Part shown: piece after piece, positions 62,025 through 64,000 of the stretch
How positions within the stretch are numbered: position 1 is the stretch's first letter
Layout of the letters: each line of letters opens with the position of its first letter
Assembly: GCF_024807615.1 (NCBI RefSeq)
Contig: NZ_JANUCJ010000001.1
Span: 496,001 to 560,000 of the forward strand
DNA: 64,000 nucleotides
From: Tsukamurella ocularis
Lineage (GTDB): Bacteria; Actinomycetota; Actinomycetes; Mycobacteriales; Mycobacteriaceae
Reading direction: 5' to 3'
Made by a program: the position numbers and the translations under genes
Notes under the pieces: generated by a model
Seen by the model: the letters and a program-made list of their open reading frames with translations, nothing else
Database searches by the model: none
What the model was told of the DNA's origin: nothing

Positions 62025-63079
62025 CCTTGCGGACCCGCTTCACCGAGCTGGTCGGCGTCGAGCACCCCGTGGTGCAGACCGGCATGGGCTGGGTCTCCGG
62101 CGCCCACCTGACCGCGGCCACCGCGAACGCCGGTGGGCTGGGGATCCTCGCATCCGCGACGATGACCTACCCCGAGCTCGAGGCCGCGATCCTCAAGACC
62201 AAGGAGCGCACCGATAATCCCTTCGGCGTCAACCTCCGCGCCGATGCGGAGGACGCGCAGCAGCGCGTGGACCTCCTCATCCGCGAGGGCGTCAAGGTGG
62301 CCTCGTTCGCGCTCGCGCCGAAGCCGGACATGATCGCCAAGCTCAAGGACGCCGGGCTCGTGGTGATTCCGTCGGTGGGCGCGGCACGGCACGCGGAGAA
62401 GGTGGCCTCGTGGGGCGCCGACGCCGTGATCGTGCAGGGCGGCGAGGGCGGTGGCCACACCGGCGGCGTTGCCACCACGTTGCTCCTGCCGTCGGTCCTC
62501 GACGCCGTGGACATCCCCGTCGTCGCCGCCGGCGGCTTCTTCGACGGCCGCGGCCTCGCTGCGGCACTCGCCTACGGCGCCTCCGGCGTCGCCATGGGCA
62601 CCCGATTCCTCCTCACCCGGGACAGCCGGGTCCCCGAGTCGGTGAAAGCCGAGTACCTGCAGCGCGGCCTCGGCGACACCGTCGTCACCACCAAGGTCGA
62701 CGGGATGCCGCACCGGGTCCTACGCACCGCGCTGGTCGACGCACTCGAGCGTTCGCACGGCGTCGCGACGCTCGCACACGCCGCCCTCAACACAGTCCGC
62801 TTCCAGGCGCTGACCGGCATGTCCTGGAAAGGCCTCGTGGGCGAGGGACTCGCGATGAAGAAGAGCGGCGAACGCTCGTGGAGCCAGCTCATGATGTCGG
62901 CGAACACGCCGATGCTGTTGCGCGCCGGTCTCGTCGAGGGAAACACCGACGCGGGGGTCCTCGCCTCGGGCCAGGTCGCCGGGATCATCGACGACCTTCC
63001 GACGGTGGCCGACCTCATCGCCCGCATCGTCGTCGACGCGGAGTCGCGGCTCGACGAACTGGCACGACTGCGCGCCTGA
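62021..63079 (+). CDS. ipdC: FMN-dependent enzyme IpdC
   Basis: A 352-residue NPD-like FMN enzyme: VVQTGMGWVSGAHLTAATAN near residue 18, NPFGVNLRADAEDAQQR near 65, VIVQGGEGGGHTGGVATTLL near 137, VVAAGGFFDGRGLAAALAYG near 167. By place and sequence IpdC (Rv3553), acting on the 5-hydroxy-HIC-CoA stage of C/D-ring breakdown. Last of four coupled genes. The gap that follows (215 bases) holds a hairpin. Confidence 0.9.
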   Translation: MTLRTRFTELVGVEHPVVQTGMGWVSGAHLTAATANAGGLGILASATMTYPELEAAILKTKERTDNPFGVNLRADAEDAQQRVDLLIREGVKVASFALAPKPDMIAKLKDAGLVVIPSVGAARHAEKVASWGADAVIVQGGEGGGHTGGVATTLLLPSVLDAVDIPVVAAGGFFDGRGLAAALAYGASGVAMGTRFLLTRDSRVPESVKAEYLQRGLGDTVVTTKVDGMPHRVLRTALVDALERSHGVATLAHAALNTVRFQALTGMSWKGLVGEGLAMKKSGERSWSQLMMSANTPMLLRAGLVEGNTDAGVLASGQVAGIIDDLPTVADLIARIVVDAESRLDELARLRA

Positions 63080-63118
63080 TCCCGCCCCGCCGCGGCGACG
63101 CGTCGGGGAACGGGGCAC

Positions 63119-63160
63119 GGGCCGGCGGCGGATTCTGCGGAGGACCCCCGCCGCCGGTCC
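63119..63160. terminator. Hairpin between ipdC and fadA6
   Basis: GGGCCGGCGGCGG and CCGCCGCCGGTCC pair over 13 positions with one G-T wobble and a 16-base loop, 40 bases after ipdC. Likely terminator of the echA20-ipdABC transcript; in the rest of the gap I see nothing coding. Confidence 0.65.
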
Positions 63161-63294
63161 GGTCTCGGTATCAGGCCCCTCCCTCACCCGCTTCTCGCGG
63201 ACCGCACGCCGAACGCTCCCCTGCCTTCACCCTATCGATTGCTGGGTGCACACCGGCAGGCGCACGGCGTGCGCGGGTTCAGCTATGTACCTCG

Positions 63295-64000
63295 TCAGAT
63301 CCGCTCGATGATGGTGACGTTGGCGGTCCCGCCACCCTCACACATCGTCTGCAGGCCGTAGCGCGCGTCACGCCGCTCGAGCTCGTGCAGCAGCGTCGTC
63401 ATCAATTTGGCGCCGGTCGCACCCAGCGGGTGGCCCAACGCGATCCCGCCCCCGTTGACATTGACCTTGTCGTGCGGGATTCCGAGCTCGTCCATCCAGG
63501 CCAGCGGCACGGAGGCGAAGGCCTCATTGCATTCGAAGAGGTCGATGTCACCGATGGTGAGCCCCGTCTTCTGCAGTGCGTACCGCGTGGCGGGGATCGG
63601 GCCGGTGAGCATCCACACCGGGTCCGCGGCGCGGACCGAGATGTGGTGGATCCGCGCCCGGGGCCGCAGCCCGTGGCGCTGGACGAAGTCGGCGGAGGCC
63701 ACCATGACGGCGGCCGCGCCGTCGGCGATCTGGCTGGCGACGGCGGCGGTGATCGCGGACCCCTCCGCGAGCGGGGCCAGTCCGGCCATCTTCTCCAGCG
63801 TCGTTCCCCGACGGGGAGTCTCATCGATCGCGAAGTCCTCGACCGGGGCGATCTCTGCTTCGAACCTGCCCTCGTCGGTAGCGGCGATGGCCCGCTCGTG
63901 ACTGGCGAGCGCGAACTCTTCCATCCGGGTGCGGGATACGCCCCATTTGGCGGCGATCATGTCGGCACTGGTGAACTGCGAGACCTCGACGTCGCCGTAC
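63295..64000 (-). CDS. fadA6: thiolase FadA6, C-terminal part (partial)
   Basis: The last 235 codons of a thiolase; the frame continues beyond the window edge (…VSQFTSADMIAAKWG), so the ATG at 63960 is internal. Segments SQIADGAAAVMVASADFVQ, DLFECNEAFASVPLAWMD, NVNGGGIALGHPLGATGAKL (catalytic His) and MCEGGGTANVTIIERI (catalytic Cys) are intact. By place behind ipdABC and by wording it is FadA6, the thiolase of the last CoA thioesters from rings C/D. In M. tuberculosis kstR2 comes next. Confidence 0.88.
   Translation of the reverse strand, partial: YGDVEVSQFTSADMIAAKWGVSRTRMEEFALASHERAIAATDEGRFEAEIAPVEDFAIDETPRRGTTLEKMAGLAPLAEGSAITAAVASQIADGAAAVMVASADFVQRHGLRPRARIHHISVRAADPVWMLTGPIPATRYALQKTGLTIGDIDLFECNEAFASVPLAWMDELGIPHDKVNVNGGGIALGHPLGATGAKLMTTLLHELERRDARYGLQTMCEGGGTANVTIIERI

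Noticed and set aside
63226-63250. ATTGCTGGGT resembling half of a KstR2 box before fadA6
   Set aside because: It is downstream of both convergent genes (ipdC and fadA6), so it cannot be their promoter, and the left half does not match.

Overview
This is a gene-dense, high-GC (about 70 %) stretch with actinobacterial codon use, frequent GTG starts and many 1-4 base gene overlaps. An mce operon, KstR, Cyp125, FadE26/27, FadE34, EchA19/20 and IpdABC place it among the mycolic-acid actinobacteria (Mycobacteriales). Tsukamurella or a close relative is my best guess, made from gene content alone. I see no rRNA, tRNA, CRISPR array, transposase or prophage gene.

Layout. 1-10.2 kb is general chromosome: the 3' end of a Pls/PosA-type peptide synthetase gene, a GNAT acetyltransferase, a short M1 peptidase, a YCII/ECF42 sigma factor pair with a matching candidate promoter, the dTDP-rhamnose genes rfbC-rfbA and rfbB, and a hydrolase/small protein/PaaX-type cassette. 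10.3-35 kb is the first steroid block: kstR, an eight-gene mce operon (yrbE4AB-mce4ABCDEF), fadE34, hsaE plus a ferredoxin, hsaFG, a P450/TetR/IclR group, a KSI-like/SDR/hsd4A operon, and fadE26-fadE27-GMC oxidoreductase-fadD17. 35-41.8 kb interrupts it with ligB, a DrrAB-like ABC exporter and a very large SARP/AfsR-type regulator. 41.8-64 kb is the second steroid block: gabD2, an F420-type oxidoreductase, an NPD/PPOX/unknown operon, echA19, a fadD8-like ligase, a DUF35/ltp4/ltp3 operon, an MFS exporter, cyp125 divergent from fadA5, two SDRs, then echA20-ipdA-ipdB-ipdC and the 3' part of fadA6.

How it works together. By homology the Mce system imports sterol; Cyp125 oxidises C26; FadD17 activates the acid; FadE26/27, EchA19, Hsd4A and FadA5 carry out the first side-chain beta-oxidation cycle; FadE34 acts in a later cycle; Ltp3/Ltp4 handle C24-branched sterols; HsaEFG finish rings A/B; EchA20, IpdAB, IpdC and FadA6 degrade the C/D-ring remnant. 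Nine KstR-type 14-mers (TnnAACnnGTTnnA) and one KstR2-type palindrome lie in front of these genes. In several promoters the end of the KstR box is also the start of a TANNNT -10 element, and three of those mRNAs look leaderless.

Non-coding structure worth attention: two copies of a 59-base palindromic element with compensatory arm changes and a conserved loop; a nested multi-stem palindrome after the ferredoxin gene; a hairpin/short leader ORF before yrbE4A; a KstR2 box abutting a KstR-like site before echA20; and marked over-representation of the octamer GACGGTGC.
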